Source of the DNA: Curtobacterium sp. MCBD17_032 | Lineage (GTDB): Bacteria > Actinomycetota > Actinomycetes > Actinomycetales > Microbacteriaceae | Assembly: GCF_003234855.1 (NCBI RefSeq) | Contig: NZ_QKTO01000003.1 | Location: forward strand, 62,001-126,000 | Reading direction: 5' to 3' | DNA length: 64,000 nucleotides | Shown here: piece after piece, positions 52,487 to 60,465 of the stretch | Layout of the letters: every line of letters starts with the position of its first letter | Numbering within the stretch: the first letter of the stretch is position 1 | Notes under the pieces: generated by a model | What the model saw: only the letters and a program-made list of their open reading frames with translations | Database searches by the model: none | Told to the model about the DNA's origin: nothing | Program-made: the position numbers and the translations under genes

Positions 52487-53026
52487 TCAGTGCTCCTGCT
52501 GGTAGGTGACGAGGGTCCGGGGGCCGAAGGCGTCCGGCAGGACCTCGTCGATGGTGCGGATGCCCGAGACGGTCTCGAGGAGCATGCCCTCGGCCGAGTG
52601 TTCGAACAGCAGTTGGCGGCAGCGGCCGCACGGCATGAGGGTCGCCCCGTCGCCGTCCACGCAGGTGAACGCGACGAGCTTGCCGCCGCCGGTCATGAAG
52701 AGCTGCGACACGAGCGAGCACTCGGCGCACAGGGTGACCCCGTACGACGCGTTCTCGACGTTGCACCCGGACACGATCCGGCCGTCGTCGGTGAGCGCCG
52801 CGGCGCCCACCGGGAACGACGAGTACGGCACGTAGGCGCGGCCCATCGCGGTCGTGGCGGCCTCGCGGAGCGCGTCCCAGTCGACCTCAGCGTCCGACGC
52901 GGTGCGGCCGTCGATCGGAGCCTCCGGGTCGGCCGGGAGGGTCGTGGCCGGGTCCGTCCAGGCCGGCTCGCCGGTCACGGGGTCGGTCGCTCCGCCGTCG
53001 TGTCCCGCAGCGTTCGTGTCGGTCAT
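52487..53026 (-). CDS. cdd: Cytidine deaminase
   Basis: It deaminates cytidine and deoxycytidine. The 179-residue protein has the homotetrameric class features: GCNVENASYGVTLCAECS with the first zinc cysteine and catalytic Glu, and MPCGRCRQLLFE with the other zinc cysteines. An Asp/Ala-rich N-terminal extension of about 45 residues precedes the core. The ATG has GGAGG 7 nt upstream. It is downstream of the transporter permease by 16 bp. Confidence 0.94.
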   Translation of the reverse strand: MTDTNAAGHDGGATDPVTGEPAWTDPATTLPADPEAPIDGRTASDAEVDWDALREAATTAMGRAYVPYSSFPVGAAALTDDGRIVSGCNVENASYGVTLCAECSLVSQLFMTGGGKLVAFTCVDGDGATLMPCGRCRQLLFEHSAEGMLLETVSGIRTIDEVLPDAFGPRTLVTYQQEH

Positions 53027-53042
53027 GTGCCGTGCCTCCCGG

Positions 53043-54332
53043 CTAGTTCTTGATGTACGGCTTGCCGGCGGCCGCCGGTCCCCGCGACTGCCCGACCAGG
53101 CCGGCGACCGCGAAGATGGTGACGACGTAGGGCAGCATGAGCAGGAACTCACTCGGCACCGGCGAGTTGATCGCACCGAGCGTGTTCTGCAGGTTCGACG
53201 CGAAGCCGAACAGCAGCGCCGCGAGCGTCGCCTTGATCGGGTCCCACCGCCCGAAGATGACCGCGGCCAGGGCGATGTAGCCCGCCCCGTCCGTCATGTC
53301 CTTCGTGAACGGCCCGACCGCGTCGAGCGTGAAGTACGCACCACCCAGACCGGCGATCGCACCGGCGAGCGAGACGTTCCAGAACCGCGTGCCGGTGACG
53401 TTGATGCCGACGGTGTCCGCCGCTTCCGGGTGCTCGCCGACCGCGCGGAGGCGCAGGCCCCAGCGGGTCTTGAAGAGTGCGAAGGTCACGACGGCGACCG
53501 CGATGTACGCCAGGTACACGATGACGGTCTGCTCGAACAGCACCGGGCCGATGACCGGGATCTGGTGCAGGACCGGGATCTCGAAGCGCGGGAAGGTGAC
53601 GCCGACGTTCAGGCGCTCCTCGTCCGGGGACAGCACCTGCGAGTACAGGAAGCCGGTGAGCCCGGAGATGAACGCGTTGATGACGACCCCGACGATGACC
53701 TGGTCGACGAGGTACTTGATGCTGAACGCCGCGAGGACGAACGACACGAGCACACCCGCGACGAGGGCGCCGACCAGACCGACCCAGGCCGACCCCGTCA
53801 GCGACGCGATGAGCGCCGAGGTGAAGGCGCCGGCGAGGAACTGGCCCTCGATCGCGATGTTCACGACACCGACACGCTCCGAGATGACGCCGCCGAGCGC
53901 ACCGAACACGAGCGGGACGCTCAGGCCGATCGCGCCGACGAGCAGGCCGGGCAGCGGGATCGTCTTGTCCGCGGCCGCCCAGGTCAGGAACCCGATGACG
54001 AAGACGACGGCGAAGACGCTCGTCAGCCACAGCGGGACGGGCCGGTAGCGGCCCACCAAGACGAACGAGACCGCGGTGAGGAGCGACAGGACCAGGACGA
54101 CGACGACGCCGGTCCCGAGCGCGGGCAGGCCGACGTCCGGCAGCTGCACGAAGTCGCCGGCGTTCGCGAGCCGGAACGTGGTGGTGCCACCTCGGCCGAC
54201 GCCGAGGAACAGCACGGCGGCGAGCACCGAGAAGACGACGAAGGCGATCGGTGCCTTCCAGCTCCTCGTGGTCTCGACGGCGCGGTCCGGGACGGGCGTC
54301 GCCGGGACGGCGGTGGGGCTGAGGGTGCTCAC
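53043..54332 (-). CDS. Nucleoside ABC transporter permease (YufQ/BmpD-system type)
   Basis: This 429-residue permease has about ten hydrophobic segments and the BPD_transp_2 pattern: GVVNIAIEGQFLAGAF, PVTGTRFW-like region and GLGGAYFTLDAVGPFTKDMTDGAGYIALAA, shown in parts. The N-terminal 60 residues are an added hydrophilic tail and first helix. With the other permease it forms the channel of a nucleoside importer. The GTG overlaps the previous stop (GTGA). Confidence 0.9.
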   Translation of the reverse strand: MSTLSPTAVPATPVPDRAVETTRSWKAPIAFVVFSVLAAVLFLGVGRGGTTTFRLANAGDFVQLPDVGLPALGTGVVVVLVLSLLTAVSFVLVGRYRPVPLWLTSVFAVVFVIGFLTWAAADKTIPLPGLLVGAIGLSVPLVFGALGGVISERVGVVNIAIEGQFLAGAFTSALIASLTGSAWVGLVGALVAGVLVSFVLAAFSIKYLVDQVIVGVVINAFISGLTGFLYSQVLSPDEERLNVGVTFPRFEIPVLHQIPVIGPVLFEQTVIVYLAYIAVAVVTFALFKTRWGLRLRAVGEHPEAADTVGINVTGTRFWNVSLAGAIAGLGGAYFTLDAVGPFTKDMTDGAGYIALAAVIFGRWDPIKATLAALLFGFASNLQNTLGAINSPVPSEFLLMLPYVVTIFAVAGLVGQSRGPAAAGKPYIKN

Positions 54333-55729
54333 GCGGCGACCGCCTTCCGCTTGGTGTTCTGCGTGGTGCGACGACGCGCGCCCGGCTGCGGGATGCGGAA
54401 GATCGCGCGGACGAGCGGCGGGGCCGCGATGAACAGGACGATGAGGGCCTGGATGACGTCGACGATGTCGATCGGGATGCCGCCAGCGGCCTGCATCGCG
54501 TAGCCGCCGTTCTTCAGCACGCCGAACAGGATCGCCGCCCAAAAGGTGCCCCAGGGCTTCGAGCGCCCGAGGAGCGCGACCGTGATGGCGTCGAAGCCGA
54601 TGCCGGCGTCGATGCCCGAGGTGAACCCGGTGGTCACCGCTCCCTCGACCTGGTAGGCACCGGCGATGCCGATGAGCCCACCCGAGATCACGAGCACCCA
54701 GACCGTCAGGCTCGGCACGCTCATGCCGGCCACGCGGGCGGCTCGCGGGTTCTCGCCGATGGTCCGGAAGCGGAAGCCGAGCGAGGACTTGTTCAGCAGC
54801 CACCAGACGGCGATCACCGCGAGGACCGCGACGATGAAGCCGACGTTGATGCCGAAGCGCGGCCCGAACAGCGCCGGGAGCAGCGCGCTGTCCTTCGTCG
54901 CCGGGGAGATCGGGTTCGGGCTCCCGCCGGCCTGCAGCAGCCCGGGCGTCCGGAGCATGAAGGAGAGCAGGTAGAGGGCGACGTAGTTGAGCATGATCGT
55001 CAGGACGACCTCGTTGGCCCCGGTCCGGGCCTTGAGGACGCCGACGAGACCCGCCCAGACCGCACCGCCGACGATGCCGGCGAGGATCGTCAGCGGGATG
55101 TGCACCGCTGCCGGCAGATCGAACGAGAAGCCGACCCAGCCCGCTGCCGCGGCGGCGATGAGCACCTGCCCCTGGCCGCCGATGTTGAACAGCCCCGCGC
55201 GGAACGCCACGGCGACGCCGAGTCCGGCGACGACGAGCGGCACCGCGTAGTCGACGGACCGGGTGATCGGCGTGATCGCACTCGCGAACGACGGCGCGCC
55301 GAAGTTGACGACGGACCCCTGGAACAGCGACGAGTACGAGCCACCGACCGCGGTGCCGATGGCGCGGAGCATGTCGGTCGGTCGGGCGAAGAAGTACCCG
55401 GCCGCGGCCTGGACGTCCTTGTCGGTGAGGGCGATGAGGACACCGCTCGCCACGAGGGCGAGGACCACCGCGAGCACCGTGGTGAGGACGGAGCCGTTCA
55501 CGATGCTGCGCATCGCGTCGCTCCATCGGCCGTCGCCGCCATCGCGGCGCTCGCTGTCCGCAGCGGAGTCGGTCATCAGGTGCGGCGGGCCGGCCACCTC
55601 CTGCAGGCGGTCGTCCACCGCGGGTGCGGCGGCGGACCCGGCCGGGAGGCCCGTGGTCGCGTCGACGGGGGGCGTGCTGCGGTCCGACGGCGGGGTGACG
55701 CCGCCGTGCTCCGGCGTGGTGTCGCTCAC
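54329..55729 (-). CDS. Nucleoside ABC transporter permease (YufP type)
   Basis: This 466-residue permease has an acidic N-terminal tail of about 70 residues, then about ten hydrophobic segments with AGLFNIGGQGQVLIAAA and GFDAITVALLGRSKPWGTFWAA, typical of BPD_transp_2 permeases. The GTG at 55729 overlaps the ATPase gene stop (GTGA), giving ATPase, permease, permease in one tight unit. Specificity for nucleosides is inferred from the BMP lipoprotein and salvage genes. Confidence 0.9.
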   Translation of the reverse strand: MSDTTPEHGGVTPPSDRSTPPVDATTGLPAGSAAAPAVDDRLQEVAGPPHLMTDSAADSERRDGGDGRWSDAMRSIVNGSVLTTVLAVVLALVASGVLIALTDKDVQAAAGYFFARPTDMLRAIGTAVGGSYSSLFQGSVVNFGAPSFASAITPITRSVDYAVPLVVAGLGVAVAFRAGLFNIGGQGQVLIAAAAAGWVGFSFDLPAAVHIPLTILAGIVGGAVWAGLVGVLKARTGANEVVLTIMLNYVALYLLSFMLRTPGLLQAGGSPNPISPATKDSALLPALFGPRFGINVGFIVAVLAVIAVWWLLNKSSLGFRFRTIGENPRAARVAGMSVPSLTVWVLVISGGLIGIAGAYQVEGAVTTGFTSGIDAGIGFDAITVALLGRSKPWGTFWAAILFGVLKNGGYAMQAAGGIPIDIVDVIQALIVLFIAAPPLVRAIFRIPQPGARRRTTQNTKRKAVAA

Positions 55730-57246
55730 GCGGCGAGCTCCGTTCCTGCGGGCAGTTCGCCCGCCATCATGAGTCCGAGGACGTCGCGGGGTGTGGACGC
55801 CGGGACGATGCCGACGATCGTGCCGCGGTACATCACGGCGATCCGGTCGGCGAGCGCGACGACCTCGTCGAGCTCGGTGGAGACGACGATCACCGGGACG
55901 CCGCTGTCGCGGGTCTCGACGATGCGCTTGTGCACGAACTCGATCGACCCGACGTCGATGCCGCGCGTGGGCTGTGCGGCGACGAAGAGCCGCAGGGGCC
56001 GGCTCAGTTCGCGGGCGAGGACGATCTTCTGCTGGTTGCCGCCCGAGAGCCGCCCGGCCGCCGTGGTGCGTCCGGGCGTGCGGATGTCGAACTCGGCGAT
56101 CTTCTCGTCGGCGAACGTGTCCCGCTCGGCGGCGCGGATGGTGCCGGCGCGGACGAACTCGGCGGCGTCGGCACGGTCGAGCATGAGGTTCTCGGCGATG
56201 GTGAACTCGCCGACCAGCCCGTCCTCCTTGCGGTCCTCGGGCACGAACCCGACGCCCGCGTCGAGGATCTGCTTGACGCTGCGGCCGGTGACCTCGCGCC
56301 CGTCGAGCGTGATGCGGCCGGAGCGGACGGGCTCGAGGCCCATGATCGCCTCGGTGAGCTCGGTCTGCCCGTTGCCCTGCACGCCGGCGATGGCGAGCAC
56401 CTCACCGCGCCGGACCGTGAAGGAAACGTCATCGACGAGCACGATGCCGTCCGCGTCGGTGACCGTCAGGTCCTCGACGACGAGCGCGGCCTCCCCCGGG
56501 GCGGCCGGGGCCTTGTCCACGACGAGTTCGACGCTGCGGCCGACCATGAGCGCCGCGAGCTCGCTGTTCGACGCCGTCGGGGACGCCTCGCCGACGACCT
56601 TGCCGAGGCGGATGACGGTGATGCGGTCGGCGACCTCGCGGACCTCACGGAGCTTGTGCGTGATGAAGACGATGGCGGTGCCGGCTTCGCGGAGCTGGCG
56701 CATGATGCCCATCAGCTCGTCGGTCTCCTGCGGGGTGAGGACGGCCGTCGGCTCGTCGAACACCAGGACCGAGGCGTCACGGGACAGCGCCTTGATGATC
56801 TCGACGCGCTGCTGCACACCGACCGGCAGGTCGCCGACCCGTGCGTCGGGGTCGACGTCGAACCCGAACCGGGCGGAGATCTCCCGCACGCGCTTCCGGG
56901 CGCCGGCGAGGTCGAGTCGCCCGCCGAACGACGTCTCCTCCTGCCCGAGCATGACGTTCTCGGCCACGGTGAAGACCGGCACGAGCATGAAGTGCTGGTG
57001 CACCATGCCGATGCCGGAGCGCATGGCGTCGCCGGGCCCGTCGAAGTGCTGGACGACGTCGTCGAGCAGGATCTCGCCCTCGTCGGCCTGGTACATGCCG
57101 TAGAGGACGTTCATGAGGGTCGACTTGCCCGCACCGTTCTCGCCGAGGAGACAGTGCACCTCGCCCGGTTCGACGGTGATCGAGATGTGGTCGTTGGCGA
57201 CCAGGGTGCCGAACCGCTTCGTGATGCCGCGGAGTTCGAGCTTCAT
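55726..57246 (-). CDS. Nucleoside ABC transporter ATPase, two fused nucleotide-binding domains
   Basis: This 506-residue protein has two ATPase domains, as in RbsA and YufO. The first has GENGAGKST (about 36-44) and LGQEETSF... with signature QRVEIIKAL and FDEPTAVLTP. The second has VQGNGQTELTEAI in a degenerate Walker A, LSGGNQQKIVLARE and AAQPTRGIDVGS. The ATG at 57246 has a TAGACT box 7 nt ahead, so this unit seems to have its own leaderless promoter, downstream of the hairpin at 57297-57332. Confidence 0.92.
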   Translation of the reverse strand: MKLELRGITKRFGTLVANDHISITVEPGEVHCLLGENGAGKSTLMNVLYGMYQADEGEILLDDVVQHFDGPGDAMRSGIGMVHQHFMLVPVFTVAENVMLGQEETSFGGRLDLAGARKRVREISARFGFDVDPDARVGDLPVGVQQRVEIIKALSRDASVLVFDEPTAVLTPQETDELMGIMRQLREAGTAIVFITHKLREVREVADRITVIRLGKVVGEASPTASNSELAALMVGRSVELVVDKAPAAPGEAALVVEDLTVTDADGIVLVDDVSFTVRRGEVLAIAGVQGNGQTELTEAIMGLEPVRSGRITLDGREVTGRSVKQILDAGVGFVPEDRKEDGLVGEFTIAENLMLDRADAAEFVRAGTIRAAERDTFADEKIAEFDIRTPGRTTAAGRLSGGNQQKIVLARELSRPLRLFVAAQPTRGIDVGSIEFVHKRIVETRDSGVPVIVVSTELDEVVALADRIAVMYRGTIVGIVPASTPRDVLGLMMAGELPAGTELAA

Positions 57247-57253
57247 GTCGGTG

Positions 57254-57259
57254 AGTCTA
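57254..57259 (-). promoter_or_regulatory. Leaderless-type -10 box (TAGACT) of the transporter ATPase operon
   Basis: TAGACT on the minus strand with 7 nt to the ATG. It allows ATPase and permease genes to be made separately from the binding protein. Confidence 0.55.
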
Positions 57260-57296
57260 TTTCTGTCTCGGGTGCGCGACGGTTCCGTGCGCGCGA

Positions 57297-57332
57297 GAAC
57301 GCGGGCGGAGGAGTGATCCCCCGCCCGCGTTC
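57297..57332. terminator. Hairpin between the BMP lipoprotein and ATPase genes
   Basis: Arms 57297-57308 and 57321-57332 are exact 12-bp complements with a 12-nt loop. It lies 7 bp after the lipoprotein stop and can limit read-through to the ATPase operon. Confidence 0.75.
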
Positions 57333-57338
57333 GACGGA

Positions 57339-58412
57339 CTACTTGACGGTGGCCTCGGTCTCGACCTCGATCGAGCCGTCGATGATGCCGGCCGTGATCT
57401 CGTCGAGCTCACCCTGCAGACCCGAGTCGACCTTGGACTCGTAGTCGTGGAACGGCGCGATGCCGACGCCGTCGTTCTCGAGCGTGCCGACGTACGGGGT
57501 CTTCGCGAAGTCGCCCTTGGCGGCCTGCTCGACGACGTCCTTGACGGCGGGCTTCATGCCCTTCTCGATCGAGGTGAAGGCGATGTCCTTGTAGCGGGGG
57601 TCGGCCTCGTACAGGTCGCTGTCCGCGCCGATCAGGACGGAGCCGTTGTCGGCGTCCTTGATGGCCTCGGCGGCGCTCTGGTAGATCGGGCCACCGACGG
57701 GCAGGATCACGTCGGCGTCCTGGTCGAGCAGCGACTGCGCGACCGACTTCGCCTGCGTGCCGGCCTCGAAGCCACCGGTGAAGGAGCCCTTCTGGCTCGC
57801 GACGTCCCAGCCGACGACCTTGACGTCCTTCTTCTTCTGCTCGTTGTAGTACTCGACGCCGTCCGCGAAGCCGTCCATGAAGATGGTGACGGTCGGGATC
57901 TGCATGCCGCCGAAGGTGCCGACGACGCCGGACTTCGAGTAGGACGCGGCCGCGTAGCCGGCCAGGAAGGCGGCCTGCGAGGTGTCGAAGGTGATCGGCT
58001 TGACGTTCTCCGCGTCGATCGAGTTGTCGTCGATGATCGCGAAGTCGGTGTCCGGGTTCGCCGCGGCCTGCTTCTTCGTCGAGGCGGCGAGGTTGAACCC
58101 GACCGTGACGACGAGGTTGCAGTTCTGGCTGACGAGCTGCTGGATGTTCGAGTCGTAGACGGTGGCGTCCTTGGACTCGGCCTTCTTGTACTGGGCGCCG
58201 AGGTCGTCGGCAGCCGACACCATGCCCTCGTAGCCGAGCTGGTTGAACGACTTGTCGTCGAACCCACCGGCGTCGGACACCATGCAGGGCAGGAAGTCGG
58301 ACTTCTTGGACGAGGTGGACTCGGACGGGGCGGACGCACAGCCGGCGAGCACGGCGACGGTGCCGACGAGCGCGAGGCCGCTCATGGCGATGCGACGGGA
58401 ACGAGATGACAC
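57339..58412 (-). CDS. BMP-family nucleoside-binding lipoprotein
   Basis: This 357-residue lipoprotein has a signal peptide with lipobox VLAGC (Cys25) and the BMP fold: VSDAGGFDDKSFNQLGYEGM, VVTVGFNLA, FLAGYAAASYSKSGVVGTFGG and VILPVGGPIYQSA. BMP proteins bind purine nucleosides for RbsB/YufO-like importers. The GTG at 58412 has GGAGG 7 nt upstream and places the lipobox near the start. It is the first gene of the salvage region. Confidence 0.93.
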   Translation of the reverse strand: MSSRSRRIAMSGLALVGTVAVLAGCASAPSESTSSKKSDFLPCMVSDAGGFDDKSFNQLGYEGMVSAADDLGAQYKKAESKDATVYDSNIQQLVSQNCNLVVTVGFNLAASTKKQAAANPDTDFAIIDDNSIDAENVKPITFDTSQAAFLAGYAAASYSKSGVVGTFGGMQIPTVTIFMDGFADGVEYYNEQKKKDVKVVGWDVASQKGSFTGGFEAGTQAKSVAQSLLDQDADVILPVGGPIYQSAAEAIKDADNGSVLIGADSDLYEADPRYKDIAFTSIEKGMKPAVKDVVEQAAKGDFAKTPYVGTLENDGVGIAPFHDYESKVDSGLQGELDEITAGIIDGSIEVETEATVK

Positions 58413-58476
58413 GGGGGGTTCCTCCGGGGAGATCGGGAGTCGGCCCGGAGTCACTGCGCACCGGGCGATCGTGAGG

Positions 58477-58482
58477 ACAGTA
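58477..58482 (-). promoter_or_regulatory. Candidate -10 box (TACTGT) for the BMP lipoprotein gene
   Basis: TACTGT on the minus strand, 64 bp before the GTG at 58412, leaving a leader with the GGAGG site. Confidence 0.4.
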
Positions 58483-58684
58483 CACGACCGGCCGGGCGGT
58501 GCAGGACCCCTCTGGACGCCCTCCCGCATCGGTTACGTGATCGCGACCGCGCTGTAACGCGCCGGAAACGCTGCGCGTAGGGCGTGGCCCCAGTTCGAGG
58601 GGTTTCGTGATGGAGCGCTACAGACGGGCTGCGGCCTGGAGGATCGCGCACGCATGCCACACACCCGCCGGTCCGCGAGATGGT

Positions 58685-59188
58685 TCAGGAGCTGTCGTCC
58701 GCGTTGCCGGGGAAGCAGAGCGACGCGCTCTGGATGACATAGAGACCCGGTGCGACGGAGAAGCTGATGGCCCCCGTGCGATCGCCACCCCGGCCGATGA
58801 CCGTCGGCTCCGTCTTCGTTCCCAAGCGTTCGAGGGCCATCCCCCTGGCCCTCCAACGCGCCTCGAGCTCGGCCACGTCCGCCGAGACGTCACCGGTTTG
58901 CGCGCGCGTGAGGAAGTACGTCCACTTCGCTCCGATGTCCCCGTCGGGCAGTTCGCAGGCTTCGGCGTAGTCCGGCCCGGACCGGACTCGCCAATTCCCA
59001 CCGAGGCTCTCCGTCGCGTCCTCCACGACGTCGACCATCAGTTGCTGCGCGCTCTCGGGATCCACCGCAGGCGTCCTTCCTGGTCCAGCGGACTCCGCTC
59101 GCTGTTGAGCGCACGCTGTGGTCACACCGAGCACCAAGATCACCAGCCCGACCGCGGCGCGACGTCGCAGTGGCGAGTCTGTCGTCAT
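58685..59188 (-). CDS. Putative lipoprotein of unknown function, paralog A
   Basis: This 167-residue protein has a lipoprotein-like signal (RRRAAVGLVILVLGVTTAC, Cys26 after GVTTA). Its mature part contains LGGNWRVRSGPDYAEACELPDG, GDVSADVAELEARWRARGM and PTVIGRGGDRTGAISFSV. The protein at 59273-59815 shares this motif order. Two conserved cysteines (in EAC and SLCFPG) may form a disulfide. Gene order: frameshifted gene, paralog B, paralog A. No family I can name. Confidence 0.75.
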   Translation of the reverse strand: MTTDSPLRRRAAVGLVILVLGVTTACAQQRAESAGPGRTPAVDPESAQQLMVDVVEDATESLGGNWRVRSGPDYAEACELPDGDIGAKWTYFLTRAQTGDVSADVAELEARWRARGMALERLGTKTEPTVIGRGGDRTGAISFSVAPGLYVIQSASLCFPGNADDSS

Positions 59189-59272
59189 CGGTCTCCACTC
59201 CCGTGGTCCTCGGTTCCCGGCCGTCGCTGGTCGCGTTCCGTCATCGGTACGGGGCCGATCGGCGTGCGCTCC

Positions 59273-59815
59273 TCAGGCGAAGGTTCCACCAGCGTGCTCT
59301 CGTGGTGACTGGAGCGCGTCAGGATCACCGGGGGAACAACGTGACAGCGCCTGGACGCCGTACTGGTCGTCCGTCACGGTCGAACTGATCGAATCCGTCA
59401 CGGCGCTTCCCCGACCGACGACAGTCGGATGTGCCGCAGATCCCTGGCGTTCGATCGTCATCCCTTGCTTCCGCCATCGCGACTCGACCTCGGCCAGGTC
59501 AGCAGGGACATCACCCACCGACGGCCGGGTCCTCAGATCCACCCACTGCGCTCCTGGTCGACCATCCGGGAGCACGCAGGCGTCGGCGGAGTCCGGACCT
59601 GTTCCTTGCTCCCAGGCGCCACCCAACTGCCCTGTGATGTCGTCCACAGCATCGGTCATCTGCTGCTTCGCGGTTTCCGGGGCCACGCGAGGAGTCCTCT
59701 CTGAGGGGTTGGGTGGTGCAGGCTGTTGCGCGCAGCCCGCGAACAGCAAGCTGAGCGCCAGAAGCGTCGCGGTCCCGGCAGCCCCGCGGCGGATGTGCGA
59801 GTTCAGGCACGTCAG
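59273..59815 (-). CDS. Putative lipoprotein, paralog B, probable CTG start
   Basis: This protein of about 180 residues has the signal TCLNSHIRRGAAGTATLLAL, then SLLFAGC with lipid-modified Cys, and a mature domain matching paralog A (LGGAWEQGTGPDSADACVLPDG, GDVPADLAEVESRWRKQGM, PTVVGRGSAVTDSIS). No ATG, GTG or TTG starts near this signal, but a CTG at 59815 overlaps the upstream TGA, has GGGAGG upstream, and aligns with the paralog's own MT start. A GTG at 59845 is the alternative. Function unknown. Confidence 0.7.
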   Translation of the reverse strand: MTCLNSHIRRGAAGTATLLALSLLFAGCAQQPAPPNPSERTPRVAPETAKQQMTDAVDDITGQLGGAWEQGTGPDSADACVLPDGRPGAQWVDLRTRPSVGDVPADLAEVESRWRKQGMTIERQGSAAHPTVVGRGSAVTDSISSTVTDDQYGVQALSRCSPGDPDALQSPREHAGGTFA

Positions 59816-60335
59816 CTCCGGCCTCCCTGATCCGCAAACCCGCACAGGGCTTCGTCGCGCTCGGTCATCGGGATCGGGTCGGATGCGGTGAGGTCTTCGT
59901 CATGACCCGTGGTTGCGGCGCCGACGTTGCGGAGGGTCTCCGTGTTCCGGTCGAGGTACCCCGAACCGTCGGCATCCAGCGGGTCGTGATGCAGGACCGG
60001 TCGCGGTTCGGTCCCGTCGGGCACCTGACCACCGTTCGCTCCGAAGGTCGTCGCACCGAATGCTGGCTTCGACGGATCGACACGATGCCCGAGCCTGCGT
60101 TGCGCCCACCGGTGGCCAGCTGGTCACCGTTCCCGACCTCGGCAGGGAGCACGTTCCGTGCTTGTCCGCCGTAGACCTCGCCGGCGTGCAGGTCGTCGGC
60201 CGAGGTGACCGAGTCGGGCAGCCCGGCAGATGCCAGGGCGATGAAGCGGCCGACGTGGATGTCGTACCGGGAGAGTGCATCCCCCGCGGTCGTGGTTCCG
60301 TAGGAATCCCCCGGGTCGTACTCGATGTCCGCCAT
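59812..60335 (-). pseudogene. Frameshifted gene of unknown function upstream of the lipoproteins
   Basis: The first part, from the ATG at 60335 (GGAG 5 nt upstream), reads MADIEYDPGDSYGTTTAGDA and runs to RNAGSGIVSI near 60080. The continuation KPAFGATTFGANGGQVPDGT to the stop at 59812 is in another frame. A loss of four bases (one CGAT unit at about 60070-60084) would restore one protein of about 174 residues. It is either a recent pseudogene or a sequencing error. It sits at the head of the lipoprotein operon. I recognise no family. Confidence 0.6.
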
Positions 60336-60386
60336 GCTCGCTCCCCCGCTCGCAGTTCCCCCGAGACGACGACACCGCCGCTCCCC

Positions 60387-60446
60387 CGTCCGGTCGCCCC
60401 GACCCGCGTCCGGTCGCCCCGACCCGCGTCCGGTCGCCCCGACCCG
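60387..60446. repeat. Perfect 20-bp tandem repeat, three copies
   Basis: Unit at 60387-60406, 60407-60426 and 60427-60446, identical. It lies in the 130-bp gap between the mannose-1-phosphate guanylyltransferase gene and the frameshifted gene. It is too short and unspaced for a CRISPR. Confidence 0.85.
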
Positions 60447-60465
60447 GGCCATCGCACCCCGCTCG

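Noticed and set aside
60387-60446. Possible CRISPR array
   Set aside because: Three contiguous 20-bp units without spacers and no cas genes; a tandem repeat only.
59865-60452. Intact 195-codon gene on the minus strand over 59865-60452
   Set aside because: Its C-terminal half is arginine-rich out-of-frame sequence; the coherent continuation lies in another frame, so a frameshift is the better reading.
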